Program-made: the position numbers and the translations under genes | Part shown: positions 50,306 to 59,660 of the stretch, piece after piece | How positions within the stretch are numbered: position 1 is the first letter of the stretch | Layout of the letters: each line of letters opens with the position of its first letter | Assembly (NCBI RefSeq): GCF_004319545.1 | Contig: NZ_CP036313.1 | Span: 693,501 to 757,500 of the forward strand | Direction: 5' to 3' | DNA: 64,000 nucleotides | Source: Desulfobacter hydrogenophilus | GTDB taxonomy: Bacteria > Desulfobacterota > Desulfobacteria > Desulfobacterales > Desulfobacteraceae | Notes under the pieces: generated by a model | Told to the model about the DNA's origin: nothing | Databases searched by the model: none | Seen by the model: only the letters and a program-made list of their open reading frames with translations

Positions 50306-50572
50306 ATGAAGGATAAGATACGCATTAAAGTCATTGACAGGCTGGGCAAAAAAGGTTGCCACAGAGGACATAAATTAGGCGATTGTTTTGATTTTGACTC
50401 GGAAAGAGGAAATCTATGCCCTATGGCAATGCACTGCGCCTTCCCATATATTGACATTTTAAGATACGGCGGCAAACTACCGTTAAGCCGAGAGGGAGAT
50501 ATTCGTTTTTGCTGCTCTGATGCAGACACAGCTCTGGTTTTTAAGTTAGAAATTGTAAAACCGGGGAGGTAG
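50306..50572 (+). CDS. TIGR04076-family small protein
   Basis: 88 residues from ATG 50306. It shows the pattern of this family: KVIDRLGKKGCHRGHKLGDC, CPMAMHCAFPYIDILRYGG and a late FCCSDADTALVFKLE. The conserved cysteines and histidine suggest metal binding; no biochemical role is known. It stands alone between the NapH-like gene and the efflux operon. The 220 bp before it contain no gene. Confidence 0.75.
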   Translation: MKDKIRIKVIDRLGKKGCHRGHKLGDCFDFDSERGNLCPMAMHCAFPYIDILRYGGKLPLSREGDIRFCCSDADTALVFKLEIVKPGR

Positions 50573-50657
50573 GATTCAAACAGCCCCTACCTCTCCATGT
50601 ATGCTGGATAAACTGGATTTTTCATCCGCCGTTTTTTTATTCATTGATGATCTCCTT

Positions 50658-51914
50658 TCATTTATTTTGCATAGCCCTGGATCCTGCTTTGATTTCCCTC
50701 TCTGCTACCTTGGTGCCGTCAGTCAACGCCGATGAAGGATAGAGAATAACCCGGTCACCCAGCTCTAAACCGCTGGAGACCTGTGCCTCGATACCATTAT
50801 TTTGTCCGATCTCTACCCGTCGAAAAGTTGCTTTCCCGTCTATGACCTGAAAAACTGCCCAGTCTCGACCAGCCCGAAAAAGTGCACTGGAAGGGACAAC
50901 CAGGGCGTCCGCCTTCTCCCAGACGACGATTTTTGCTTCAACACGAAAGCCATGGCCGAGTTTTTTCCATGTTTGCTGCGGGTCAGTGAACCGGATAATG
51001 GTATTGACCCGTTGTTCTTCCACGCCCAGGGCGGAAACCTTGGTGAAGCCCCAGGGCTCAATACGTTGGACAATACCTTCCAGGTTGCCTGGACCACCCC
51101 AGCCTAAAAAAATAACCCGATTACCGGGGGAAACCTGCACGGCATCGGAAGACAACAGTTCAACCACTACCTCAAGATCACTTTCTACGTTGCCAATTTC
51201 CACGATAGGGGTGCCTGCGGCCAAGGTCGATGCACTTTCCTGCAAAAGACGAAGCACCTGACCATTTACCGGCGCATAAAGAGAAAAAACTTTTTCTGTC
51301 CTATCGCCTGGATGGTCCGCTACGCCATTATCGTTTTGACTAATCAAACGGGCACGAGCATTATCAATTTCTGCCTCCCGCATGGTAATAGTCGCTTGAG
51401 CCGCCTGGAGAGCCGCCTCGGCGACATACGCTTGCCGTAAGGCAAGATCGAGTTCTGACTGGCTCATTACATTGGATTTCTGAAGGTGGCGTGTGCGGCG
51501 CAGTTCAACTTCCGCCAGTTTTTTATCCGCGACGGCTTTATTGCGATCGGCGTGGGCAGTCCTCAATACAGCTTCGGCTGTGGCTATTGCCGCCCTGATT
51601 TCCGCCACGGTTCTGACATCAAGCGGCGGAGCTATTTCCGGCAACATTTCAGCGACCACACTCTTTTTTCCTATGACTTGATCCCCAGGCTCAACATGTA
51701 CTCGCAAAATGCGGCCGGCAACAGGAGTTGAGACAATATAAGCGTCATGCACGCGGGTCTTCCCCTCTTCGTCAATGGTGATGACCAGATGATTGCGTAC
51801 CACTTCACCCATATCCACCATCAATGGACGCGGCCAGAAAGCGAAAGTCAGCAAGGCCACGATCAAAATAAGGATGCTGATCGTTAAATAATTTCTGGAA
51901 TTCTTCTTGGCCAT
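50658..51914 (-). CDS. HlyD-type periplasmic adaptor of an ABC exporter
   Basis: 418 residues. An N-terminal anchor helix (YLTISILILIVALLTFAFW) and a first biotinyl-lipoyl half (VSTPVAGRILRVHVEPGDQV) come first. Long coiled-coil helices (IRAAIATAEAVLRTAHADRN, LDLALRQAYVAEAALQAAQA) follow, then the second lipoyl half (LYAPVNGQVLRLLQESASTL), a beta-barrel and a membrane-proximal domain. It bridges the inner-membrane ABC transporter to an outer-membrane channel. Last gene of the ATPase-permease-adaptor operon, 5 bp after the permease. No TolC gene is adjacent on this strand. Confidence 0.9.
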   Translation of the reverse strand: MAKKNSRNYLTISILILIVALLTFAFWPRPLMVDMGEVVRNHLVITIDEEGKTRVHDAYIVSTPVAGRILRVHVEPGDQVIGKKSVVAEMLPEIAPPLDVRTVAEIRAAIATAEAVLRTAHADRNKAVADKKLAEVELRRTRHLQKSNVMSQSELDLALRQAYVAEAALQAAQATITMREAEIDNARARLISQNDNGVADHPGDRTEKVFSLYAPVNGQVLRLLQESASTLAAGTPIVEIGNVESDLEVVVELLSSDAVQVSPGNRVIFLGWGGPGNLEGIVQRIEPWGFTKVSALGVEEQRVNTIIRFTDPQQTWKKLGHGFRVEAKIVVWEKADALVVPSSALFRAGRDWAVFQVIDGKATFRRVEIGQNNGIEAQVSSGLELGDRVILYPSSALTDGTKVAEREIKAGSRAMQNK

Positions 51915-51919
51915 GTCCG

Positions 51920-54283
51920 CTACTCCCTCGTTTTAAGAGCGGAAACGAGATCCGCCCTGTCCATATCATGTTTAACAAGCCAGCCGGAGATTATCGTTGC
52001 GGCAATCACCGCAAATGCCGCAGCCCCATAACTTTCCGGCGAAAAAATGGCGGGTATCTGGTAAAGATCTGAGCTGAACCCGGCGGCAATGGCAAAAGAC
52101 AGATAATAGCCGATAAGCGATCCGACAGGCAGAGCTACAATGGTGATGACGGCCAGTTCCCCAAGAAGAACAAAGGCCACCTCCCCTTTGGTAAAGCCAA
52201 TTACCCGCAGGCTTGCCAGATCCCGGGCGCGTTCGGCATAGGCAATCCGTGCGGCATTATAAATGATGCCGAAGGTGATCACCCCGGCTATTGCGGCCAT
52301 GACAAAGCGCATCATGCCCGCACCCGTATCCATTTGCTTCTGGAAGGCGGCTCGTGCGTTCTTTTTCACGCTTACTCCGGCAACCGTTGGCATGTCTTTC
52401 AGGGTCCGGTAAATCTTACCCTCCATCATGCCATCGATGCGCAGGTAGGCTCCGGAAATTCGGTTTGGCTCATGCAGTGCACGGTTCAGCACCTCCATCT
52501 CTATAAAGGCGGGTGAACCCAGGAGAGTCTCGGCGACACCGGCAACAGGAATGGAGATTATCGGCCGCCGGCCCTCGCGTACCTCAACCGTCAGTACCTC
52601 TCCAGGATAAATAGCCAGAATATCAGCCAGGGCCTGCGCTAAAATGATGCCGCCTTTGCCTAAGTGGATAGTAGCCAGTTCACTGTCCACGGCCCGGTTC
52701 AGGCGTGGCAAGGGGACCAAGCCATTGACTGCGCCGCGATGACTCTGCAGACCGTGTCGGAATATTACCGGGACGATACGTATCGGTTCCACTTCAATGA
52801 CACCCGGAATGCGCTGCAGCTCGAAGACGGCCTTGTTCGACACTGCTTCATTGAAGGTAACAGTCACATCACTGCGATCAATCGCGGTAAAGGTTTGCTC
52901 GACCGTTTGGTCAAAGCCCGCCATAATCCCGATCATCGCCACCGATAAGGCCATGCCCGCCGCTATGCCGATCATCGCACCAATCATTCTTCCCGGCTGA
53001 CGGGTCAAACGGCGCAACACCATCCTGCTGGGTTGGTCGAGAACGAAATTCAGTGCCTGGCCGAAACGACCGGTGCGACTATAGTCCGGGGGAGCAGGCG
53101 GGCGCATGGCCGATGCCGGGGTGAGGGCGAAGACCCGGCGCAGTACAAGGAGCCCACCGGCCGACGCGGCCCCCACGCTCACCAGAAAACCGGTCACGAA
53201 AGAGGCGGGATCAAGCTGGAATATCAAAAAAGGAAATTTGTAATACTCCAGATACAGATTAATCATCGCCCGACCGGCAGCGATGCCAAAGAGACAGCCG
53301 GCAGCAGCACCTCCGGCGGCGATGGCAATTATCAACTTGAAATAGTGCGAACCAACCTCAAAATCAGTATAACCAAAAGCCTTGATGAGGCCTATCTGTT
53401 CCCGTTCGGACTCCACCAGGCGGGAAATAACAATGTAGAGCAGGAAGGCTGCGACAGCCAGAAAGATCGGCGGGACACTGGTGCTGCTTGCCCGCAGGCC
53501 GTCGATTTCTTCACTGACGAAACGGTTGGAGGTCTGATCCTCCCTGCCGTAGGCTCCCAGCCCGCCGTAGGATTCGAGAATCCGATCGGCGGCATCGAGT
53601 ACTGCGGGAAGACGGGCGTCAAGTCCGACAGACAGGAGTGCTTCGTTAAAGGCCCCTTCCATATCATAGGCGGCGGCAAGCGCTGTACGGCTCATCCAGA
53701 TGACGCCAAACCTGGCATTGTCGGTTATCAGCTCGCCAGGTGCGGTGGTGTAGAGAAATTCCGGTGCCTGGGCGAGGCCGACAATACGCAGGCTGCGCCT
53801 TTTGCCGTTCATGGTGACGGACAGGCTGTCGCCGGGACGCAGCTCGTTTGCCGCAGCAAAACTCTTCAAGAGCAGAATTTCGTCGGCGTGATCGCTCTCC
53901 AGCCTGCGCCCATCGGTCAGGTAGATATCGTTTAAGCGCGGGGTGCCGAAATCCGGCAGTGAAACCGCCTGGGCCTGCAACGGCAGATCGCGGCCGGGCA
54001 GGTCAATCAGAGCGCTGCCGACAACCCGTCCTTCGGCGGAAGAGACACCTGGGATTGCGGCAAGATCGGTAATCCGGTGTTCAGGAACGCGATTAACCGG
54101 AACGAATACATCGGCAAGGCGATATCGTTCATAATAGGTACGCCGCGTTTCATCCAGTGACGTAACGAGTCCGGTCATCATGACCAGCAGCAGCACGCCA
54201 ACGGCGATGACGGCACCAATGGCCACCGCCTGGCCCTTAATGCGCCAGAGGTCGCGCACCAGCTTGCGGTTGAGTGAATTCAT
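51920..54283 (-). CDS. FtsX-type ABC permease with two FtsX domains
   Basis: 787 residues from ATG 54283 (MNSLNRKLVRDLWRIKGQAV). An N-terminal helix and MacB-type periplasmic region are followed by three helices (FLAVAAFLLYIVISRLVESE ...). A second copy follows: VLRRLTRQPGRMIGAMIGIA, periplasmic domain, and three more helices (FVMAAIAGVITFGIIYNAAR ...). This duplicated layout is the DUF214/FtsX exporter type found in lipoprotein or lipid export and macrolide-like efflux. It lies 7 bp after the ATPase gene. The cargo is unknown. Confidence 0.88.
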   Translation of the reverse strand: MNSLNRKLVRDLWRIKGQAVAIGAVIAVGVLLLVMMTGLVTSLDETRRTYYERYRLADVFVPVNRVPEHRITDLAAIPGVSSAEGRVVGSALIDLPGRDLPLQAQAVSLPDFGTPRLNDIYLTDGRRLESDHADEILLLKSFAAANELRPGDSLSVTMNGKRRSLRIVGLAQAPEFLYTTAPGELITDNARFGVIWMSRTALAAAYDMEGAFNEALLSVGLDARLPAVLDAADRILESYGGLGAYGREDQTSNRFVSEEIDGLRASSTSVPPIFLAVAAFLLYIVISRLVESEREQIGLIKAFGYTDFEVGSHYFKLIIAIAAGGAAAGCLFGIAAGRAMINLYLEYYKFPFLIFQLDPASFVTGFLVSVGAASAGGLLVLRRVFALTPASAMRPPAPPDYSRTGRFGQALNFVLDQPSRMVLRRLTRQPGRMIGAMIGIAAGMALSVAMIGIMAGFDQTVEQTFTAIDRSDVTVTFNEAVSNKAVFELQRIPGVIEVEPIRIVPVIFRHGLQSHRGAVNGLVPLPRLNRAVDSELATIHLGKGGIILAQALADILAIYPGEVLTVEVREGRRPIISIPVAGVAETLLGSPAFIEMEVLNRALHEPNRISGAYLRIDGMMEGKIYRTLKDMPTVAGVSVKKNARAAFQKQMDTGAGMMRFVMAAIAGVITFGIIYNAARIAYAERARDLASLRVIGFTKGEVAFVLLGELAVITIVALPVGSLIGYYLSFAIAAGFSSDLYQIPAIFSPESYGAAAFAVIAATIISGWLVKHDMDRADLVSALKTRE

Positions 54284-54290
54284 CGACCGG

Positions 54291-55076
54291 TCACCATTCG
54301 ATATCTTCGGGGCCCAGTTTAGTCTTGTTGACGACAATCTCACGAATGGCGCCATCAGCAAAATGGATAACCCGATCCGCCATATCAGCAGTGGCGGCGG
54401 CATGTGTGACGATAAGCACCGTTGCGCCGAGGGTTTCGTTTATGTCTTTTAATACCTGCAGCACAGTTCGTCCGGTGGTGCTGTCAAGCGCCCCGGTGGG
54501 TTCATCGCAGAACAGCACCGTTGGTTGCTTGGCCACCGCCCGGGCAATGGCGACCCGCTGCTGTTCGCCACCGGAAAGCTGAGAGGGAAAATGGTCGGCC
54601 CGATCACGTAGCCCGACCAGTCCAAGTGCTTCTTCCGGATCCATGGGATCGCTTGCTATTTCAGTCACCAGTTCAACATTTTCATGGGCGGTAAGGCTGG
54701 GCATCAGGTTATAAAATTGAAAGACGAAGCCGACATGGTCACGCCGGTACCTGGTCAGCTGCTCATCAGTCATATCACTGAGTTCCTGGTCCTGAAAAAA
54801 AACAGTCCCCTCTGATGCCCGGTCCAGACCACCGATGATGTTGAGCAGGGTTGATTTTCCGCTGCCGGAGGGGCCGAGCAGCACAACCATTTCACCACTT
54901 GGAATCTCCAGGTCGACCCCGCGCAGGGCATGCACGGCCGCCGCCCCCTCACCGTAGATTTTGGTGAGGGCTTTGGTGGTGAATGCCGGTAAAGATTTTT
55001 TTAGTGGTTGGTCCTGCACAATAATTTCCTTCGATGTCTTTACATCTGATAGGCCCAGTGGAAGCGAGGCTGTCAT
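54291..55076 (-). CDS. ABC transporter ATPase, LolD/MacB-like
   Basis: 261 residues from ATG 55076; an upstream TTG is less likely. Walker A is [14 protein letters not shown], the Q-loop [12 protein letters not shown], the signature [15 protein letters not shown], Walker [14 protein letters not shown], and the H-loop IVTHAA. It matches the LolD/MacB/FtsE ATPases that work with FtsX permeases. First gene of the operon; its start lies only 15 bp from the decayed transposon genes, so the native promoter may have been displaced by the insertion. Confidence 0.92.
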   Translation of the reverse strand: MTASLPLGLSDVKTSKEIIVQDQPLKKSLPAFTTKALTKIYGEGAAAVHALRGVDLEIPSGEMVVLLGPSGSGKSTLLNIIGGLDRASEGTVFFQDQELSDMTDEQLTRYRRDHVGFVFQFYNLMPSLTAHENVELVTEIASDPMDPEEALGLVGLRDRADHFPSQLSGGEQQRVAIARAVAKQPTVLFCDEPTGALDSTTGRTVLQVLKDINETLGATVLIVTHAAATADMADRVIHFADGAIREIVVNKTKLGPEDIEW

Positions 55077-55091
55077 GAGAGGCAAAGTAGA

Positions 55092-55331
55092 TTATACCTC
55101 ATTAATATCCTTGGCAATCAACGACTTGACGATCTCTTCAGTGACAGGCTTTGTGCCTATCTTGTAAGCCTCTTCTCAATATATTCCCTTTTGCTGGCCA
55201 CAATACCATCCATGGTAAAAATATCAGCACGAGATCCAATTTCCTCTAAAATTGGCCGTTGTAAATCGCATTTCAACTTTGGGTGGCCGGCTATCAGTAT
55301 CGAGAGACATCCACCATCCATATTGATGGTT
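55092..55331 (-). pseudogene. TniB-like AAA ATPase remnant
   Basis: Minus strand text GGCLSILIAGHPKLKCDLQR, PILEEIGSRADIFTMDGIV and ASKREYIEKRLTR resembles the end of TniB/ExeA-type transposition ATPases ('IAGHPKLKNDLRRPTMEEIG'). A stop and frame change lead to VTEEIVKSLIAKDINEV, ending at 55092. The Walker A region is gone. Confidence 0.65.
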
Positions 55332-55727
55332 TCAAATAATCGTACTTTTCTTGATCATTCCTTTCGGCGGCTTGAGGTATCCATAGGGAGTATCCACGCC
55401 ATGTATTTCCAAAATCCTGATAATTTCAGCTGTCGAGAGCCTGTGCCCCTTTCTATTGCTTGATTTAATCTTTATCGCCGCGATCACCTCACAGTATTTT
55501 TTCAAATCCTTTTTTTCGATGGATCTGGGATTGCCGTAATCAGATCTTCGAAGCGATTTGGGTTTTTTACGTTCCCGCAATCGCCTGTAGACCGTGTTTA
55601 TAGAAACGCCATAAAGATCAGCAAATTCAATGATGGTTTTTTTTCTCTCTGAACTCCTGAAAGGCAGTGGTTCAATTGGATTGATTAATTCGAACAATCG
55701 TTCTTCAGGAATCCTTTTTTGAGGCAT
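55332..55727 (-). pseudogene. TniA-like transposase, N-terminal fragment
   Basis: ATG 55727, 4 bp after the resolvase stop. Two helix-turn-helix regions (IIEFADLYGVSINTVYRRLR and STAEIIRILEIHGVDTPYGY) fit the DNA-binding N-terminus of Mu/TniA-type rve transposases. The protein ends at PPKGMIKKSTII just where the DDE catalytic domain should begin, and TniB-like text follows at once. A deletion of about 1.5-2 kb between tniA and tniB is inferred. Confidence 0.6.
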
Positions 55728-55731
55728 TGCT

Positions 55732-56304
55732 TTATCCAATATCCGGCATAGAAACATACCGGTACAATGTAGCCCTTGAAATATTCAAGGTTTTACAAAT
55801 ATCATTTATTTTCATATTTTTATCGGCATGTAATTTCTTTGCCGATAACACTTTCGGGTTATCCGGACGGATCGGCTTGCGGCCGCCAACAATCCCGCGG
55901 GATCTCGCGGCGGATAATCCAGACTTTGTTCTTTCCCGGATCAGTTCCCGTTCAAATTGGGAAAGAGCTGCAAAAATATTGAAAACAAGTTCACCGGATG
56001 CAGATGTTGTATCAATAACACCGTCATGCAGCGATTTAAAACCGATACCCCTGGATTTAAGATCATTAATAATGGTAACCAAATGCGGCAGAGATCTGCC
56101 CAATCTGTCCAATCGCCAGACAACCAAAGTGTCTCCCTTTTTAAGGGACTGCAAACATTCTTCTAACCCTGGTCTTTTACTTTTGGCACCACTGGCAATA
56201 TCGAAAAAAACGTGGACGCAATTATAAGAGTTCAGTTCATGAACTTGAGATTGTAGATTTTGGTCACCCGTACTTATTCTGGCATAGCCTATAATTCGTC
56301 CCAT
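55732..56304 (-). CDS. Serine recombinase (resolvase/invertase family)
   Basis: 190 residues from ATG 56304 behind AAGGAG. The catalytic domain begins MGRIIGYARISTGDQNLQSQ (Ser11 in RISTGDQ) with RPGLEECLQSLKKGDTLVVW and RLDRLGRSL, the long E helix AALSQFERELIRERTKSGL, and a C-terminal helix-turn-helix MKINDICKTLNISRATLYRY. It resolves cointegrates of the Tni-type transposon to which the two neighbouring fragments belonged. It appears intact. Confidence 0.92.
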   Translation of the reverse strand: MGRIIGYARISTGDQNLQSQVHELNSYNCVHVFFDIASGAKSKRPGLEECLQSLKKGDTLVVWRLDRLGRSLPHLVTIINDLKSRGIGFKSLHDGVIDTTSASGELVFNIFAALSQFERELIRERTKSGLSAARSRGIVGGRKPIRPDNPKVLSAKKLHADKNMKINDICKTLNISRATLYRYVSMPDIG

Positions 56305-56692
56305 ATGCTGCTCCTTGAACCTAATAGTCTCATCTATTTTTGGCATTGTCAAGATAATGTGATTTTGATTTTTAAGACTTAATTTGAGACATAAAGAGGG
56401 TTGTTTTTTCGTTTTAAATAGCCAGAATAAGATCAGTACCATCAAACGAGCGTTTTTTGAGACTTAATAAAAAGCTGAAGTTTCCTGAAAATTAGAATCG
56501 GTTTGAGAAAGCCTCAAGATGCAGTTGGCATGGAAATTGAGTTTCATTTTTCATGCCAAATTTAAACGGTTTATTGAAATAACATGCTGAATTTATTTAA
56601 AATAATCGATAAATAGATCTTGGAAGGTAGGCGCTCCTATGGTATATTTTAATTGGCTAATTAATTGAAATTAATCGGAGCGGAGTAGCGGA
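56305..56692. other. Resolvase leader and AT-rich spacer
   Basis: No gene. A possible resolvase promoter on the minus strand is TTGACA (56352-56347) with GACTAT 17 bp on (56329-56324). The direct repeat GACTTAAT (about 56377 and 56461) could belong to a res site. CTGAAGTTTCCTGA at 56475-56488 matches the end of the MITE at 6733. Confidence 0.4.
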
Positions 56693-56813
56693 GGGGTCGG
56701 ACCAAGCAAATTATTGCAACCTATTGTTAATAAAAAGGAAAATTTTTAAATATTCAATAAAACAGCTCTTAGCGGCTTTGTTTTGACACCAAAATAAACC
56801 TTTTTAAGGGTGA

Positions 56814-56839
56814 TTTATATCATGAGAACATGATATAAA
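56814..56839. promoter_or_regulatory. Palindrome before the RAYT gene
   Basis: Perfect 11-bp arms TTTATATCATG and CATGATATAAA around AGAA, ending 8 bp before the start codon. It would hide the start region in RNA or bind a protein, limiting transposase production. Confidence 0.5.
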
Positions 56840-56847
56840 CAATTAAC

Positions 56848-57651
56848 ATGGCTCGCGCAAATCGACATTTTCTATCTGGATACGCATGGCATATAACTCA
56901 TCGCTGCCATAATAAAGAATTTTTGCTTAAGCTGGTTAAAGATCGACAACGCCTATTATACTGGTTCTTCCAGGCAAAAAAGAGATATGGGCTTTGTATT
57001 TTAAATTACATTATTACCTCGAATCACATTCATCTGCTTGTTTATGATAAAGGCCGCAGTCCAGATCATATCCCAAGATCAATACAATTAATTGCAGGAA
57101 GAACGGGACAAGAATATAACCAACGGAAAAATCGTAAAGGTGCCTTTTGGGAAGATCGATATCATGCCACAGCAGTGCAAGATGATTCTCACTTAATAAA
57201 ATGCATCAACTACATTGACTTGAATATGGTTCGTGCCGGGGTTGTGGATCATCCAATAAAATGGAAGCAATCTGGTTTTAATGAAATCCAAAATCCCCGC
57301 AAAAGATATGGATTAATAAATTATGATTTTCTGATGAAACTGTTAGGTTTTTCCGATTACGATTCGCTAAAAACGGCTCATAATCAATGGATTGAGTTGG
57401 CTTTAGATCAAACAAACAAAAAAGATCCTGCGTGGACAAGAAGTATTGCTGTTGGGGATAAACAATTTATAGAAAAGACCAAAGCACTTCTTGGGGACAA
57501 GGCCAAAGGACGCGAAGAAATTAAATCAGGAACTGGGTTTGAACTAAAAGAAGAACAAGCACCTTATGGGAATTTTGAATTAGATTTCGATAATAAGTTT
57601 TATTGGGATATAGACGATTTTCTTAGAAAGCCCTTTTTGATATCAAAATAG
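56848..57651 (+). CDS. REP-associated tyrosine transposase (RAYT, Y1 family)
   Basis: 267 residues. The HUH motif appears as SNHIHLLVYDK and the catalytic tyrosine region as IQLIAGRTGQEYNQRKNRKG. The start ARANRHFLSGYAWHITHRCH and GAFWEDRYHATAVQDDSHL are hallmarks of this family, which cuts single-stranded palindromic DNA. No good ribosome site is seen before ATG 56848. It may be linked to the GC-rich palindromic repeats in this window, which is testable but unproven. Confidence 0.88.
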   Translation: MARANRHFLSGYAWHITHRCHNKEFLLKLVKDRQRLLYWFFQAKKRYGLCILNYIITSNHIHLLVYDKGRSPDHIPRSIQLIAGRTGQEYNQRKNRKGAFWEDRYHATAVQDDSHLIKCINYIDLNMVRAGVVDHPIKWKQSGFNEIQNPRKRYGLINYDFLMKLLGFSDYDSLKTAHNQWIELALDQTNKKDPAWTRSIAVGDKQFIEKTKALLGDKAKGREEIKSGTGFELKEEQAPYGNFELDFDNKFYWDIDDFLRKPFLISK

Positions 57652-57901
57652 CCCTTCTAAGAGGCTGAAACGGTAGGTAAATCAAATTATTATTTATAAT
57701 ATTAAATAATTAGGTTGTCTTGCTTGGTCCGACCCCAAAATACAAAATACACAAAATACCAAAATAAAAATAAAATGTGACCCAAAATAAAATGTGAGCC
57801 CAGGAGCTAACAGAGCAACGTATAATCAGAGCCCAAAATCGGAATTATTCCGAGCCGTTACAGGTAGTATATCCGCAACATTAAGCGAAAAAGGGGATGC
57901 T

Positions 57902-58669
57902 ATGAACAAATCAACCGCAGCAAAAAACCGTCCGTTAAAGATCAGCCCGGAGCAAACCGTCCGCGAACTGGTGGTACAGCACCCTCAGCTGCGTTCGGAG
58001 TTGGAAAAGCTTGGGATCGACTATTGCTGCGGTGGACTGCACCCTCTGTCCGCCGCGGTGCAGGCGGCCGGGCTGAAATGGCGCACGGTTGAAGACAAAC
58101 TGAAACAGGCCTGGAGTTCCGCGCAAAAAGAGGAACCTGCGACGGACTGGAATGCGGCCACGCTCACCGTCTTGACCGACCATATTCTCGATAAGCACCA
58201 CGCCTTCACAAAGGAACAGCTATTGCGTCTCGACGGACTGCTGCAGAAGGTTCAGCGCGCTCACGGCGAAAAACACGGCGAGCTGCTGAATCAGCTGCGG
58301 CAACTGTTTGACGGGCTCGCTGAAGAACTCTCGGCGCACCTGCTGAAAGAGGAGCAGATTCTCTTCCCAGCCATCAAGGGCATTGATGCCTTTATGTCGG
58401 GAACCGGCCCTCGGCCGGTCGTCCACTGCGGAACAATTGAAAACCCGATTCGGCAGATGATGCTGGAGCATGATCACGCGGGGAATGTCTTGGTAGACAT
58501 CCGCAAGCTGACCGGAAATTACCGGCTTCCCGCCGATGGGTGCCGGACCTTTGCGGCGCTCTACGACGGACTTCAGGCTTTGGAGGCCGACCTGCACGAG
58601 CACATTCATCTGGAGAACAACATCCTGTTCCCGAAAAGCACGGCGCAGGAAGCGATGATCAATTCCTGA
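57902..58669 (+). CDS. ytfE: RIC family iron-sulfur cluster repair protein
   Basis: 255 residues. A ScdA_N domain (EQTVRELVVQHPQLRSELEK, LGIDYCCGG with the YCCGG motif) is followed by a hemerythrin-like di-iron domain with spaced histidines: TDHILDKHHAFTKEQLLRLD, LSAHLLKEEQILFPAI, MMLEHDHAGNVLVDIRKLTG and DLHEHIHLENNILFPK. It repairs FeS clusters damaged by NO or peroxide. ATG 57902 after AAGGGGAT is chosen; an in-frame upstream extension of 36 codons is unlike the family. The palindrome CGGAATTATTCCG at about 57839 might be an operator. GC content is higher than the flanking AT-rich DNA. Confidence 0.92.
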   Translation: MNKSTAAKNRPLKISPEQTVRELVVQHPQLRSELEKLGIDYCCGGLHPLSAAVQAAGLKWRTVEDKLKQAWSSAQKEEPATDWNAATLTVLTDHILDKHHAFTKEQLLRLDGLLQKVQRAHGEKHGELLNQLRQLFDGLAEELSAHLLKEEQILFPAIKGIDAFMSGTGPRPVVHCGTIENPIRQMMLEHDHAGNVLVDIRKLTGNYRLPADGCRTFAALYDGLQALEADLHEHIHLENNILFPKSTAQEAMINS

Positions 58670-58868
58670 TCCCGGAGTCGAGCGTTTGGTGGGGCCTTTT
58701 CCGGTAAGGATGAGTAACATATAGAATACAGGAGGCATTTAATGAATCGAAACATAGCACAGAATATTAGGGTGTGGCCCAACTTTTACATAAGATGATT
58801 GTTTAATTTGACAAAGCAGGCTTAAAATTAAGCCGTTATCAAATTTTATGAAAATACAAATCAATATT
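58670..58868. other. Short spacer with a gene start remnant and a palindrome
   Basis: AGGAGG precedes ATG 58742, but the frame stops after about 18 codons, so it is probably the start of a lost gene. The palindrome GGCTTAAAATTAAGCC is at 58819-58834. Nothing else is seen. Confidence 0.4.
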
Positions 58869-59345
58869 CTAGCCTAATTTCTTACAATAGACATTTGAGA
58901 AGAGTGATCGAAATAACATTCTGTGCAGTCCGATGAAGGTGAACAACCAGGCTAAAAGTGCTAAATAGATAAAATAGTGGGGGATTAGCATTAGAAATCT
59001 GAAATCAAGAGCGTCGGCCAGCTGATAGGTGCAGGTCGTGTACATTCCTAACGGGAAGACCATTCCCCAGTATTGAGGTTCATACTTGATCCGCACACGA
59101 CGGACAACCAGTTTCCAAATCTCAAGAATAAATAAAAACGGAATCCACGAATAAGTGGCTCCCCGGGGACAACCACGGGGTTCGTGGTTGGGATAACCTT
59201 ATCCGCAATCCGGATAATCCGTATTCTGAGTTTCCCAAACCAGGATGCCATTTTTAACATAGACATCCCAGGAACAGGACCCGGTGCAGTTGACGCCATG
59301 GGTGGAGCGGACTTTTTTACTGCTTGCACTGAGAGTTTTTATTTA
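58869..59345 (-). pseudogene. Fusion remnant: narG 5' piece joined to a TDT-transporter 3' piece
   Basis: Minus strand [15 protein letters not shown] and [20 protein letters not shown] match the FeS/Mo-binding N-terminus of respiratory nitrate reductase NarG. After a stop and frame change, PNHEPRGCPRGATYSW continues NarG. It is then fused to IWKLVVRRVRIKYEPQYW and GMVFPLGMYTTCTYQLADAL, the last two helices of a TehA/TDT-type transporter, ending CKKLG at 58869. A large deletion between a nitrate reductase and a transporter gene explains it. No function is expected. Confidence 0.8.
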
Positions 59346-59596
59346 AAAGCTTTATGATCTTCATCATTCGTCTATTTTTGCTTTTAAATCAAACACTTTT
59401 TTTGGGATAAGAAGACGCTTTTTGTCAAAAAAAATATACTGAATCAATAAAAGTCCTCAAAGACCGGAATTTGAGAATCTGCGGTCCTAACACCAAACCA
59501 GTCCTAATTTAAAGGGACTTTAAAACGCATCTGTCATACGTCCTGAGAATTGGCCTGGGCCGACAAGGAGTTACAACTGTTTTTTAAAAAAACGGG
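59346..59596. other. Gene-free stretch before the TetR promoter
   Basis: AT-rich; no ORF, repeat or RNA was supported here. Confidence 0.4.
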
Positions 59597-59638
59597 TTGA
59601 CAAATCCCGCACAAGGGCTAAATTGATAGTAATCAATT
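59597..59638 (+). promoter_or_regulatory. TetR-type promoter/operator of the efflux operon
   Basis: -35 TTGACA at 59597-59602 and -10-like TAAATT at 59619-59624 (16-bp spacer). The dyad AATTGAT-AGTA-ATCAATT (59621-59638) overlaps the -10 and start region. Likely autorepression by the TetR protein encoded 23 bp downstream. Confidence 0.6.
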
Positions 59639-59660
59639 ACTCACTTTTATGGAGATTCAG

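Larger units (their letters stand above)
56693..57736 (+). mobile_element. RAYT transposase unit flanked by 17-bp inverted repeats
   Basis: GGGGTCGGACCAAGCAA at 56693-56709 and its exact inverse at 57720-57736 enclose one Y1-transposase gene. The AT-rich flanks carry simple repeats (AAAATAC, AAAATAAAATGTGA). No target duplication was seen. The unit resembles the stand-alone TnpA_REP genes that sit between palindromes in many genomes. Confidence 0.75.
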
